Assembly: GCA_023416575.1 (NCBI GenBank)
Contig: JAEZHL010000005.1
Coordinates: forward strand, 1-16,342
Length of the DNA stretch: 16,342 nt
Reading direction: 5' to 3'
Source: Pseudomonadota bacterium
Lineage (GTDB): Bacteria; Pseudomonadota; Alphaproteobacteria; Rhizobiales; Hyphomicrobiaceae
Shown here: piece after piece, positions 1 to 8,366 of the stretch
Layout of the letters: every line of letters begins with the position of its first letter
Numbering within the stretch: position 1 is the first letter of the stretch
Translations under genes and position numbers: made by a program
The notes under the pieces: model-generated
Seen by the model: only the letters and a program-made list of their open reading frames with translations
The model's database searches: none
Told to the model about the DNA's origin: nothing

Positions 1-1
1 A

Positions 2-421
2 GAGCTGCTGGGCTCTGTCGGTGAAGGCGTGGTCCTGCGCCCGCCCTTCTACTGCGACTACGGCTACAACATTCGCATCGGCCGCGATGTGTTCGCCAAT
101 TTCGGCTGCGTGCTCCTCGACGTCGTCGGCATCGAGATCGGCGACCGCTGCCAGATCGGTACCTACGTGCATATCCTGACGGCAGACCATCCGCGCGACC
201 CGGGCCTGCGGCGGCAGGGGCTTGAAAACGGCAAGCCTGTGCGGATCGGCCAGAATGTCTGGATCGGATCAGGGGCGATCCTTCTTCCCGGCATTACCGT
301 GGGGAGCGACGCCATCATCGGGGCGGCGAGTGGCGTGACCCGGGATGTTCCAGCAGGCGCGACGGTGATGGGCAATCCCGCCCGCGTGCGATCGGCTAGG
401 CTGGAAACGCCGGGGTCGTGA
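2..421 (+). CDS. maa: Maltose/sugar O-acetyltransferase, 3' part (start lies before the window)
   Basis: This is the C-terminal 139 residues of a left-handed beta-helix acyltransferase. The frame is open from base 2, so the true start is upstream of the window. Such enzymes transfer acetyl from acetyl-CoA to a sugar hydroxyl in the cytoplasm. The visible part has the family signature PPFYCDYGYNI, then hexapeptide-type repeats (IEIGDRCQIG, VRIGQNVWIG, ITVGSDAIIG). It also has the catalytic-His neighbourhood HILTADHPRDP and the usual ending GNPARV. The substrate cannot be read from sequence: Maa, LacA and NodL-like enzymes share these features, so the symbol is given by closest resemblance. The gene converges with groEL. 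The 90-base gap between them holds a hairpin whose T-run serves only the groEL side, so no separate terminator for this gene is evident. Confidence 0.85.
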   Translation, partial: ELLGSVGEGVVLRPPFYCDYGYNIRIGRDVFANFGCVLLDVVGIEIGDRCQIGTYVHILTADHPRDPGLRRQGLENGKPVRIGQNVWIGSGAILLPGITVGSDAIIGAASGVTRDVPAGATVMGNPARVRSARLETPGS

Positions 422-454
422 TTGCAGTATGAGGATTGGCTGATGGGCGAAAGA

Positions 455-479
455 AAGCCCCGGTCGAGGAACGGGGCTT
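455..479 (-). terminator. Rho-independent terminator of groEL
   Basis: An 8-bp perfect stem (AAGCCCCG at 455-462 with CGGGGCTT at 472-479) encloses a 9-base loop. Read on the minus strand it is followed at once by TCTTTC, so it fits termination of groEL transcripts, whose stop codon is 32 bases away. On the plus strand no T-run follows. Confidence 0.8.
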
Positions 480-510
480 CCGAGACAGATGCGCCGTGGT
501 AGGGGGTGGC

Positions 511-2151
<1,641 letters not shown>

Positions 2152-2216
2152 TTGAAGCTACTCCGCTATTGGTGGTTATCGAAGCTCGCCAGACATTGCG
2201 ATTGTCCGGGACGGGA

Positions 2217-2242
2217 GCGACGGGGATGTCCCGCTTCGTCGC
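2217..2242 (-). other. Intercistronic hairpin between groES and groEL
   Basis: GCGACG (2217-2222) pairs with CGTCGC (2237-2242), and a GGG/CCC pairing is possible inside. It lies in the 103-base groES-groEL gap with no T-run, so it resembles an mRNA processing or stabilising structure rather than a terminator. Heat-dependent cleavage of groESL mRNA between the two genes is known from Agrobacterium. That this hairpin does the same is inference. Confidence 0.45.
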
Positions 2243-2254
2243 ATTGCGCCGCCA

Positions 2255-2569
2255 TCAGGCAGCGGCGCGTACCGGCTCTTTTCCTTCCAGAACGCCGAGA
2301 ATATCGCTCTCCTTCATGACCAGAAGATCCTCGCCGTCGATCTTCACCTCAGTGCCCGACCATTTGCCGAACAAAACGCGCTCGCCGACGCGAATATCCA
2401 ATGGAATGAGCTTTCCAGAGTCATCGCGCGCGCCGGGTCCGACAGCGATGACCTCGCCCTGCATCGGCTTTTCTTTTGCAGTGTCGGGAATGATGATGCC
2501 GCCCACCGTTCTGGTGTCCTCTTCGATACGGCGAACGAGGACGCGATCTTGGAGAGGGCGAAACTTCAT
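2255..2569 (-). CDS. groES: Co-chaperonin GroES (10 kDa, Hsp10)
   Basis: This gene encodes the 104-residue heptameric lid of the GroEL chamber. It opens with MKFRPLQDRVLVRR, as in the family. The mobile loop that contacts GroEL is at about residues 17-33 and carries the hydrophobic GGIIIP tripeptide region. The roof/beta-barrel segment GKWSGTEVKIDGEDLLVMKESDI follows, beginning at about residue 68. The protein is a few residues longer than the 95-97 usual in enterobacteria because of a short tail (EGKEPVRAAA), which is not unusual in alphaproteobacteria. The ATG at 2569 has a perfect AGGAGG 8 bases upstream. It is the first gene of the groESL operon, about 130 bases downstream of the predicted promoter, so the 5' leader is rather long. 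Confidence 0.98.
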   Translation of the reverse strand: MKFRPLQDRVLVRRIEEDTRTVGGIIIPDTAKEKPMQGEVIAVGPGARDDSGKLIPLDIRVGERVLFGKWSGTEVKIDGEDLLVMKESDILGVLEGKEPVRAAA

Positions 2570-2703
2570 GGGTTCAGCCTCCTGAATTCAGATGGTGATA
2601 TGCGTTTGCTGCCAGGTCGCTGCGGAATCCCAACAGGGAAACCGGGCCGGCGGACCGGTACTCTTCCCGTAAAAACGTCCGAGGAAGATGTATCAGGTCA
2701 TGG

Positions 2704-2734
2704 GCTATATGTCGCGGCAGTTTAGCACTGTCAA
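2704..2734 (-). promoter_or_regulatory. groESL promoter (-35/-10)
   Basis: On the minus strand a consensus TTGACA (2729-2734) is followed by CATATA (2706-2711, 17-base spacer) or TATAGC (2704-2709, 19-base spacer). The CTTGAC start with a CATATA element also loosely resembles alphaproteobacterial RpoH promoters, so dual recognition is possible. The overlap with CIRCE supports this being the real groESL promoter. Confidence 0.7.
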
Positions 2735-2748
2735 GGGGTGAGTGCTAA
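2722..2748. promoter_or_regulatory. CIRCE operator (HrcA binding site)
   Basis: This is an inverted repeat of TTAGCACTG (2722-2730) and GAGTGCTAA (2740-2748) with a 9-base spacer. It matches the consensus TTAGCACTC-N9-GAGTGCTAA except for one base at the inner end of one arm. The repeat covers the -35 box of the groESL promoter, so bound HrcA repressor should block RNA polymerase. hrcA itself is not in the window. Confidence 0.95.
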
Positions 2749-2836
2749 AATGGGAGCCGGTTCCCGGGGCGACGAGCCAAGGACGCTTTGGCATCGTAAA
2801 TGCAGCAGAGATGTCACCCGGTCGCCAGAAAAGGAA

Positions 2837-2869
2837 AAGGGCGCCGTGCCATTGGCCCGAACGCCCCTT
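2837..2869 (-). terminator. Rho-independent terminator of the H-NS family gene
   Basis: AAGGGCG (2837-2843) pairs with CGCCCCTT (2862-2869) with one bulged base, and GCC/GGC can pair inside the loop. On the minus strand the stem is followed by a T-rich tail (TTTTCCTTTTC). It begins about 22 bases after the hns stop codon and insulates that gene from the groESL promoter. Confidence 0.7.
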
Positions 2870-2891
2870 CAACGCCATAATTTCTGCAATC

Positions 2892-3215
2892 TCAACGGAC
2901 AGCGAAATCTTCCAGCTTGGCGCCCTTGTCGAGCTTTGCCGTCAGCCAGCGCGGCTTGCGCCCGCGACCCGTCCACGTCTCGGCGCGGTTATCGGGATTG
3001 ACGTACTTGGCCGCAACCGTGCGCGTTTTGGCAACCGGGCCACGACCGCCAAACAGCTCATTTACGGAAAAGCCGGCGTTCTGAACGATGGCCTCAATCT
3101 TCTGCTTCACTTCGGAGCGCTCACGATCGCGCGCATTGGCAATCGCTTTCTCGACCTTGGCCTCCAGGTCGAGCAACTCCTTCAAAGACATCTTGTCGAC
3201 ATTCACGCCGGCCAT
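2892..3215 (-). CDS. H-NS family nucleoid-associated protein
   Basis: A 107-residue small basic DNA-binding protein of the H-NS type, which coats AT-rich DNA and usually silences it. The N-terminal half (about residues 9-45) is a charged, heptad-like helix fit for dimerisation. The C-terminal DNA-binding domain carries YVNPDNRAETWTGRGRKPRW at 71-90, with the minor-groove loop TGRGRKP at 82-88, and ends LEDFAVR. The frame is open upstream to 3251, but the ATG at 3215 has AAAGGA at a proper distance and gives the usual family start MAGVNVDKMSLKELL. The gene stands alone between its own terminator and an AT-rich upstream region that could be a self-binding site. Targets cannot be read from sequence. 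Confidence 0.9.
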   Translation of the reverse strand: MAGVNVDKMSLKELLDLEAKVEKAIANARDRERSEVKQKIEAIVQNAGFSVNELFGGRGPVAKTRTVAAKYVNPDNRAETWTGRGRKPRWLTAKLDKGAKLEDFAVR

Positions 3216-3781
3216 CAGTTTCGCATCCTTTCTTCGTACGGTCCGTTTCACGCTACCCTCGCTTGTTGGGCAACCAGCCCCCCAGCTCGTATTCTAACAG
3301 GCCCTTTAAATGATCTAGATTGGTAAATAAAGAGGAATTTGGATTGGAAATCTCATCAAATCAGCATCCCTACGAATAGGTGAGTAAAATCTCTCCGGAG
3401 TTAACGCCTTTCTAATCAATTCTACAAGAGAGGAGCGACAGCGCGGTAATCGGGCTGTGGGTGGTGTCCTGTGTATAACCCGGTGCGCCCCTCCCGGATC
3501 ACTCAAGCCCTTGTCCCGATGCCACGCGTGGGATCTCGCCCGGTGCTCGGTGGATTGGATCGTCGGACCTTGGCTCCTGTTTCCAGCATGGCCCTACCGC
3601 TATCGCATTCTCAGGCCGAGTTTTGGATGCTGAGATCAGGTATCTCTGGCGCAGATCGGCCGTGCATCGACCGGAAGGCCGCCGGTTCTTTCAATGCGGC
3701 GTGACATTCCAGATCTGTATTGCGCGATCCCGAACGGATAATGTCGCGACCGACGCATTCGAGTCGAGACAGGAGGCACCT
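3216..3781. other. 566-base gene-free region between the hns-type gene and the purine permease
   Basis: These genes are divergent, so the region must hold both promoters. The hns-proximal part, about 3301-3430, is clearly AT-rich against the GC-rich window. It carries a near-repeat of GATTGGTAAAT/GATTGGAAATC (3318 and 3342), the palindrome CTCCGGAG (3393-3400) and a weak minus-strand promoter candidate. The permease-proximal part has small inverted repeats (GAGAT/ATCTC at 3632-3646; ACCGG/CCGGT at 3670-3686). Frames run open here (for example plus strand 3471-3704), but I find no ribosome binding site or recognisable protein. I see no tRNA and no purine riboswitch core. Confidence 0.5.
3291..3319 (-). 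promoter_or_regulatory. Possible promoter of the H-NS family gene
   Basis: On the minus strand a good -10 box TAGAAT (3291-3296) lies 17 bases from TCTAGA (3314-3319), a poor -35 with 3 of 6 matches. The start point would be about 70 bases before the ATG at 3215. The AT-rich setting fits, but such matches are frequent in AT-rich DNA. Confidence 0.35.
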
Positions 3782-5071
3782 TTGCTGGAGCGCTACTTCG
3801 AGCTGGAGAAGCACGGCACAACCGTTCGCACGGAGATTGTGGCCGGTTTCACGACCTTTATGACGATGGCCTACATCATCTTCGTCAATCCGCAAATTCT
3901 GAGCGATGCGGGGATGGATCTCGGCGCCGTTTTCGTGGCGACCTGTCTCGCGGCCGCGTTCGCATCCGCATTCATGGGGCTTTATGCCAATTACCCGATC
4001 GCGCTTGCGCCAGGCATGGGGCTGAACGCGTATTTCACCTATGGCGTCGTCAAGGGCATGGGCCATAGCTGGGAAACCGCGCTGGGCGCCGTGTTCCTTT
4101 CAGGCATTCTGTTCCTGCTCGTGAGCCTGACGCGCATTCGCGAATGGGTTATCGACAGCATCCCGCTCTCATTGAAGTTCGCCACGGCCGCCGGCATCGG
4201 TATGTTCCTGGCGATCATCGGCATGAAAAGCGCCGGCATCATTCAGGCGAGCCCGGCGACGCTCGTCACCATGGGTGATCTCAAGACCCTGCCGGTGGCA
4301 CTGGCGGTCATTGGCTTCCTGCTCATGGTGGCACTGGATTCACGCAAGGTTCCGGGTGCAATCATCATCGGCATTCTTGCCGTCACCGCAGCCGGCATTG
4401 CGCTCGGTCTCAATGAATTCGGTGGGGTCGTCTCTCTGCCTCCTTCAGTTGCGCCGGTTTTCCTGAAGCTCGACATCATGGGTGCGCTCGAGGTCGGCCT
4501 CATCGCGATCGTCTTCACGTTCTTCTTCGTCGACGTTTTCGACAACACCGGCACGCTGCTCGGCGTTGCGCACAAGGCGGGGCTCGTTGGCCCAGACGGA
4601 AAGCTGCCGCGTGTCAGGCGCGCGCTGACCGTGGACTCGACTGCCGCGATGGCCGGTGCCGCGATCGGCACGTCGACGACGACCAGCTACATTGAGAGCG
4701 CAGCCGGCGTGAACGCTGGTGGCCGGACGGGTCTCGTCGCGGTGACCGTCGCCGTGCTCTTCATTGCAGCGCTCTTCTTCGCGCCGCTCGCGGGCTCGAT
4801 CCCGGCCTTCGCGACGGCGCCAGCCCTCGTTTATGTCGCGTGCCTGATGATGTCGGCGATCAAGGAAGTCGATTTCAGCGATGCGACGGAGTACGCGCCG
4901 GCGGTCATCACGGTCGCAGCGATGCCGCTGACGTTTTCGATCGCGCACGGCATCGCGTTCGGCTTCATTGCCTATACCGGGATCAAGCTTCTGGCTGGCC
5001 GCTTCGGCGACATCAAGCCAGCAGTTGCCATCCTGGCGGCATTGTTCGTCGCCAAGTTCGCGTTCCTGTAA
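3782..5071 (+). CDS. NCS2 family purine permease (AzgA/guanine-hypoxanthine type)
   Basis: A 429-residue inner-membrane transporter of the AzgA-like branch of nucleobase permeases, which import adenine, guanine or hypoxanthine by proton symport. It is hydrophobic throughout, with many transmembrane segments. Family landmarks are TTFMTMAYIIFVNP (about 24-37), APGMGLNAYF (76-85), FFVDVFDNTGTLLGV (248-262) and GTSTTTSYIESAAGV (296-310). The frame is open from 3623, but the protein homology begins MLERYFELEKHGTTVRTE. There a TTG at 3782 stands 5 bases after a perfect AGGAGG (3771-3776), so TTG is the chosen start. No other transport or purine gene is adjacent. It converges with the dehydrogenase gene across a hairpin. 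The exact substrate is not determinable here. Confidence 0.9.
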   Translation: MLERYFELEKHGTTVRTEIVAGFTTFMTMAYIIFVNPQILSDAGMDLGAVFVATCLAAAFASAFMGLYANYPIALAPGMGLNAYFTYGVVKGMGHSWETALGAVFLSGILFLLVSLTRIREWVIDSIPLSLKFATAAGIGMFLAIIGMKSAGIIQASPATLVTMGDLKTLPVALAVIGFLLMVALDSRKVPGAIIIGILAVTAAGIALGLNEFGGVVSLPPSVAPVFLKLDIMGALEVGLIAIVFTFFFVDVFDNTGTLLGVAHKAGLVGPDGKLPRVRRALTVDSTAAMAGAAIGTSTTTSYIESAAGVNAGGRTGLVAVTVAVLFIAALFFAPLAGSIPAFATAPALVYVACLMMSAIKEVDFSDATEYAPAVITVAAMPLTFSIAHGIAFGFIAYTGIKLLAGRFGDIKPAVAILAALFVAKFAFL

Positions 5072-5130
5072 GGATCGCCTGCGGGGCGAGGTGATGTCAC
5101 CGAAGCCCCGGATCGCGATGTCGCACATAT

Positions 5131-5163
5131 GTCTTTCCGGTGCCTCGAAAGCCCCGGAAAGAC
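5131..5163. terminator. Hairpin between convergent permease and dehydrogenase genes
   Basis: A 10-bp perfect inverted repeat, GTCTTTCCGG (5131-5140) and CCGGAAAGAC (5154-5163), encloses a 13-base loop. It lies between the stop codons of two convergent genes (5071 and 5189), where a shared transcription end is expected. There is no T-run on either side, so it may be only an RNA 3' stabiliser or a weak terminator. Confidence 0.45.
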
Positions 5164-5188
5164 CCGCGTCGCCGATTGCTGGCGCCCA

Positions 5189-6091
5189 TCAGCCCTGGCA
5201 CTTGGCGACGTAATCGTAGACGGCGGTGTGATCGGCCGTCGGGCCGAGCCGCTCCAGCGCCTTGCCGAGGATCGTGCCGACGAGTCCAAGCTCCTCGGCA
5301 TCCATGCCAAGCTCGTCAGCAAGCGCGCGCGCCATGCCGACATCCTTCTGCATGAGGGCGAGTGCGAAGCCTGAGTCGAAGCGGCCGTTCAGCATGTAGC
5401 GCTCCACCTTGTTCTCCGTCGTATTGTTGCGGCCGGTGGAGGCGTTGAGCACCTTGGTCATGGCGTGACCGTCGAGCCCGAAGCGTTGGCCGATGATCAG
5501 GGCCTCGCAGGTGGCGATGAGACCAGCTGCGGACACATAGTTGTTGAGCGCTTTCATCGCGTGACCGGAGCCCAGCTGCCCGGTGCGATGAACGCTTCCC
5601 ATGGTCTCGAGCACCGGCTGCACGCGGTCCAGCACATGCGCGTCGCCGCCCGCCATGATGGCGAGCGTGCCGCTGACCGCCTTCGGAACACCGCCCGAAA
5701 CCGGTGCATCGACAAGTCCAATATCCCTTACGGCCAACTCCTCGCCGAGGGCGCGGGTATCGAGGGGAAACGATGAGCTCATGTCAATGATGACGGAGCC
5801 GGGCCGCAGCGTCGTGGCTATGCCCTCGCCCTGACCGCTCCCCAGCACGGCTGCCCGTACGATCTTGCTGTCCGGCAGCATGGTGATCACGATCTCGCAG
5901 GTGGAGCCGATGTCGCGCGGGCCGTCGGCGACACGGATGAGCGGATCGGATGCGCGGAAGGGTGCCGTCGCTTCGCTGCGTGCGTCATGGATGAGGACAG
6001 AAAGACCGGCCTTGGCGAGGCAGCGCACCATGGGAGCGCCCATATTGCCGATACCGATGAATCCGACCGTCCCGGTGTTCGCCGCTGCCAT
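5189..6091 (-). CDS. NAD(P)-dependent beta-hydroxyacid dehydrogenase (3-hydroxyisobutyrate dehydrogenase family)
   Basis: A 300-residue cytoplasmic oxidoreductase of the family that includes 3-hydroxyisobutyrate dehydrogenase, tartronate semialdehyde reductase and 6-phosphogluconate dehydrogenase relatives. The N-terminal Rossmann fold shows GFIGIGNMGAP (10-20), the GxGxxG cofactor loop. The substrate loop is DAPVSGG (128-134). The catalytic lysine is K180 in GSGHAMKALNNY, and the late family motif is KDVGMA at 249. The frame extends to 6160, but ATG 6091 has GGAGG 8 bases upstream and gives the normal start. The substrate (3-hydroxyisobutyrate, tartronate semialdehyde, L-threonate or other) cannot be fixed: no valine or glycerate pathway gene is nearby. 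The gene is 141 bases downstream of the MoxR operon on the same strand and may be read through from it. Confidence 0.85.
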   Translation of the reverse strand: MAAANTGTVGFIGIGNMGAPMVRCLAKAGLSVLIHDARSEATAPFRASDPLIRVADGPRDIGSTCEIVITMLPDSKIVRAAVLGSGQGEGIATTLRPGSVIIDMSSSFPLDTRALGEELAVRDIGLVDAPVSGGVPKAVSGTLAIMAGGDAHVLDRVQPVLETMGSVHRTGQLGSGHAMKALNNYVSAAGLIATCEALIIGQRFGLDGHAMTKVLNASTGRNNTTENKVERYMLNGRFDSGFALALMQKDVGMARALADELGMDAEELGLVGTILGKALERLGPTADHTAVYDYVAKCQG

Positions 6092-6232
6092 CCCCGTCGC
6101 CTCCGCCAGTTGCCGGCAAGTCCAGCTTGCCGTTTTCGTTGGGCGGACCTTATCGCGCAACGGGCCATCGCGCGAGACGGGCGACAGCGAACCAGTAATG
6201 CGAAACCGCAGGGGCCGCGCGAGGGAAGGGGG

Positions 6233-8350
6233 CTAGCGCCCCTCGCGCCACCAGGCCATGGCAATGAAGAACAGGAGCGCCGCGAGGGCGATCAGCCCCG
6301 TGAACATGGGCGTCAGCGTCACGCCGCGGGTGACGTAGGCCTCGCGATCCTTGAGGCCCATCCAACCGGAGCCGGCCAGCACGCGCGCGGAGGACAGCAT
6401 CGTAATGCGCGGAACTTCGACCGAGCCGGGATCGCTACTGGCGAACAACCCGCCGCCACGCGTCCAGAACACACCGCCTCCCGTTTCCTGGGCGAGTGGC
6501 GACATCTTCTGATCCGTGGCCGTGACCTCGGACATCTCCCGCGGATCCTCGACACCCGCATGGGCGATCGCGGTCAGCATGCCCGTCGGAGCGGAGGTCT
6601 GCATCTTGTAGAGGCCGGGATCGCGCACATCGATGGTCGTGCGCCAGAGACCAGGGCCCGCCGCATCGAGCGTGACGTCGGACGTCTCGCCCCCAGGGGC
6701 CAGCACGCTCACAGAGGGGACAGTGTCCTCCATCGAGCGCCGTTCGATGGTGAGCTTCAGCCCCCTGGCTGATGCTGTGAGCCGCTCCTCCTCGAGGTCC
6801 GGCTCCTTCATCAGCCAATGCGACAGGCGGCGCAGGAGATCGGTGTGCGGGCCGCCGCCTTCGTAGCCGCGCGCCCACAGCCAAGCGTGATCAGAGGTCA
6901 GCAGAGCGACGCGGCCCTTGCCCTTGCGGTCGAGAACCAGGAGCGGCTTGTCCTCGGCGCCGTTCATGACGGTGCGGCCGCGCTCGGGCCTGACATCGAC
7001 CTGCCGGAACCAGCGGCCCCAGGCGGGGTCCTTCTCGTTCGCCCCCGGCAGGTCGCGCGTCACTGGATGCTTGACGCCTTCCTCCGTCAGCCGCGCCTTG
7101 AACGGTTGCTCCAGCACGCGCCCCGTCGGCGTCGCCGGCAGGACGGGCGCGAGAGGCGTCCGTACCAGGCTCATCTGCCCCGCGTAGTCATCGCCCGCCG
7201 CCACGAGCAACGCGCCGCCATGGTTTTCCACATAGCGGGCGATGTTGTCGTAGTAGAGCAGCTGTAGGATACCGCGATGCTGATAGCGGTCGAAGATGAT
7301 GAGGTCGAAATCGCGGATCTTCTGGCTGAAGAGCTCGCGAGTCGGGAACGCGATCAGCGACAGCTCCCGGATCGGGGTTCCGTCCTGCTTTTCCGGTGGC
7401 CGCAGGATGGTGAAATGCACGAGATCGACCGCGGCATCGGATTTCAGCAGGTTGCGCCAGGTCCGCTCGCCGGCATGCGGCTCACCTGAGACGAGCAGCA
7501 CCCGAAGGTTCTCCCGCACCCCCTCGGCCGCGATCACGACGCGGTTGTTGGCTGGCGTCAGCTCGCCGGAGGCCGGCTCGAGCTCCACCTCGAGGATGTT
7601 CTGGCCGGCATGCGGGAAATGCATCGGGATCGTCACGCGCTGGCCGACCTCGGCCCGCCGGATCTCATCGGCCCGCCCCTCGCGGCGCACGCGCAGGGTC
7701 ACCGGCTCGCGGCCGCCCTGGGGCTTGCCGGTCTCGCGCACGGCGAGCTCGACGTTGCGGCTCTGGCCGACGATCGCGTACTTCGGCGCGACCAGCAACT
7801 CGATGCGGCGATCGAACTCCTCGGGACGGCCGGTCAGCAGCGTATGGACCGGGGCGTCGAACCCGAGCGCGGCGGCGCTTTTCGGCACGTCGTGGACCTG
7901 ACCGTCCGTCACCATGATGACGCCGGCCAGCCGGTCCGGCGGCGTGTTGGCGAGCGCTTTGTTCAGATCCTCGAAGAGGGTGGTGCCGGAGCTGCCCTGG
8001 CCGTCGGGTCGCGAGGAGGTGACCCAGCGGACCTGCAACCCTGGAATTTTGCCGAGCTTCGCCTCGACATCGGCGCGGATCGCCTGCGCTTGCTCCGGAC
8101 GGCCGGCGAGCGTGTTGCTCGTGCTCTCGTCCATGATCACGATGGCGATGTTGCCGAGGTTCTCGCGCTCCTCCTGGCGCAGCGTCGGGTTCATGAGTGC
8201 CAGGATCAGAGCACCGAGCGCCAGCGCGCGCAGTGCGGTGCCGCGCCACCGGCGGAACGCCAGCAGCCCTATGAGCAGCAGGGCGACGACCGCCGCCGCC
8301 CCGATGACGGGCCACGGCAAAATCGGCGCGAAGTCGATGGACCAGTTCAT
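6233..8350 (-). CDS. Membrane protein with VWA domain and glutamine-amidotransferase-like domain
   Basis: A 705-residue protein, last gene of the MoxR operon. Two transmembrane helices (about 13-31 and 38-54) are joined by an Arg-rich loop (RRWRGTALR, predicted cytoplasmic). The main body should therefore be periplasmic, and a final helix at about 682-700 returns the WWREGR end to the cytoplasm. A von Willebrand A-like domain at about 67-175 keeps the metal site: DESTS (D74, S76, S78), a Thr near 123 and TDG (148-150). A class I amidotransferase-like fold follows (about 284-395 and beyond), with no obvious catalytic Cys. The start at 8350 is 16 bases after the upstream stop and has only a weak ribosome site, so translational coupling is likely. 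Homologues are usually annotated as hypothetical or membrane protein, and the function is unknown. Confidence 0.8.
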   Translation of the reverse strand: MNWSIDFAPILPWPVIGAAAVVALLLIGLLAFRRWRGTALRALALGALILALMNPTLRQEERENLGNIAIVIMDESTSNTLAGRPEQAQAIRADVEAKLGKIPGLQVRWVTSSRPDGQGSSGTTLFEDLNKALANTPPDRLAGVIMVTDGQVHDVPKSAAALGFDAPVHTLLTGRPEEFDRRIELLVAPKYAIVGQSRNVELAVRETGKPQGGREPVTLRVRREGRADEIRRAEVGQRVTIPMHFPHAGQNILEVELEPASGELTPANNRVVIAAEGVRENLRVLLVSGEPHAGERTWRNLLKSDAAVDLVHFTILRPPEKQDGTPIRELSLIAFPTRELFSQKIRDFDLIIFDRYQHRGILQLLYYDNIARYVENHGGALLVAAGDDYAGQMSLVRTPLAPVLPATPTGRVLEQPFKARLTEEGVKHPVTRDLPGANEKDPAWGRWFRQVDVRPERGRTVMNGAEDKPLLVLDRKGKGRVALLTSDHAWLWARGYEGGGPHTDLLRRLSHWLMKEPDLEEERLTASARGLKLTIERRSMEDTVPSVSVLAPGGETSDVTLDAAGPGLWRTTIDVRDPGLYKMQTSAPTGMLTAIAHAGVEDPREMSEVTATDQKMSPLAQETGGGVFWTRGGGLFASSDPGSVEVPRITMLSSARVLAGSGWMGLKDREAYVTRGVTLTPMFTGLIALAALLFFIAMAWWREGR

Positions 8351-8366
8351 CAGCAGCGCTTCAGCC

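Noticed and set aside
3430..3780. Purine riboswitch upstream of the purine permease
   Set aside because: I could not find the conserved three-way junction core or the matching loop sequences.
3623..3781. N-terminal extension of the permease to 3623
   Set aside because: The extra 53 residues do not resemble the family, and a strong AGGAGG lies exactly before the TTG at 3782.
4445..5128. A 227-codon minus-strand frame
   Set aside because: It is antisense to the purine permease, and the translation is a highly charged, Arg/Asp/Glu-rich sequence with no family likeness.
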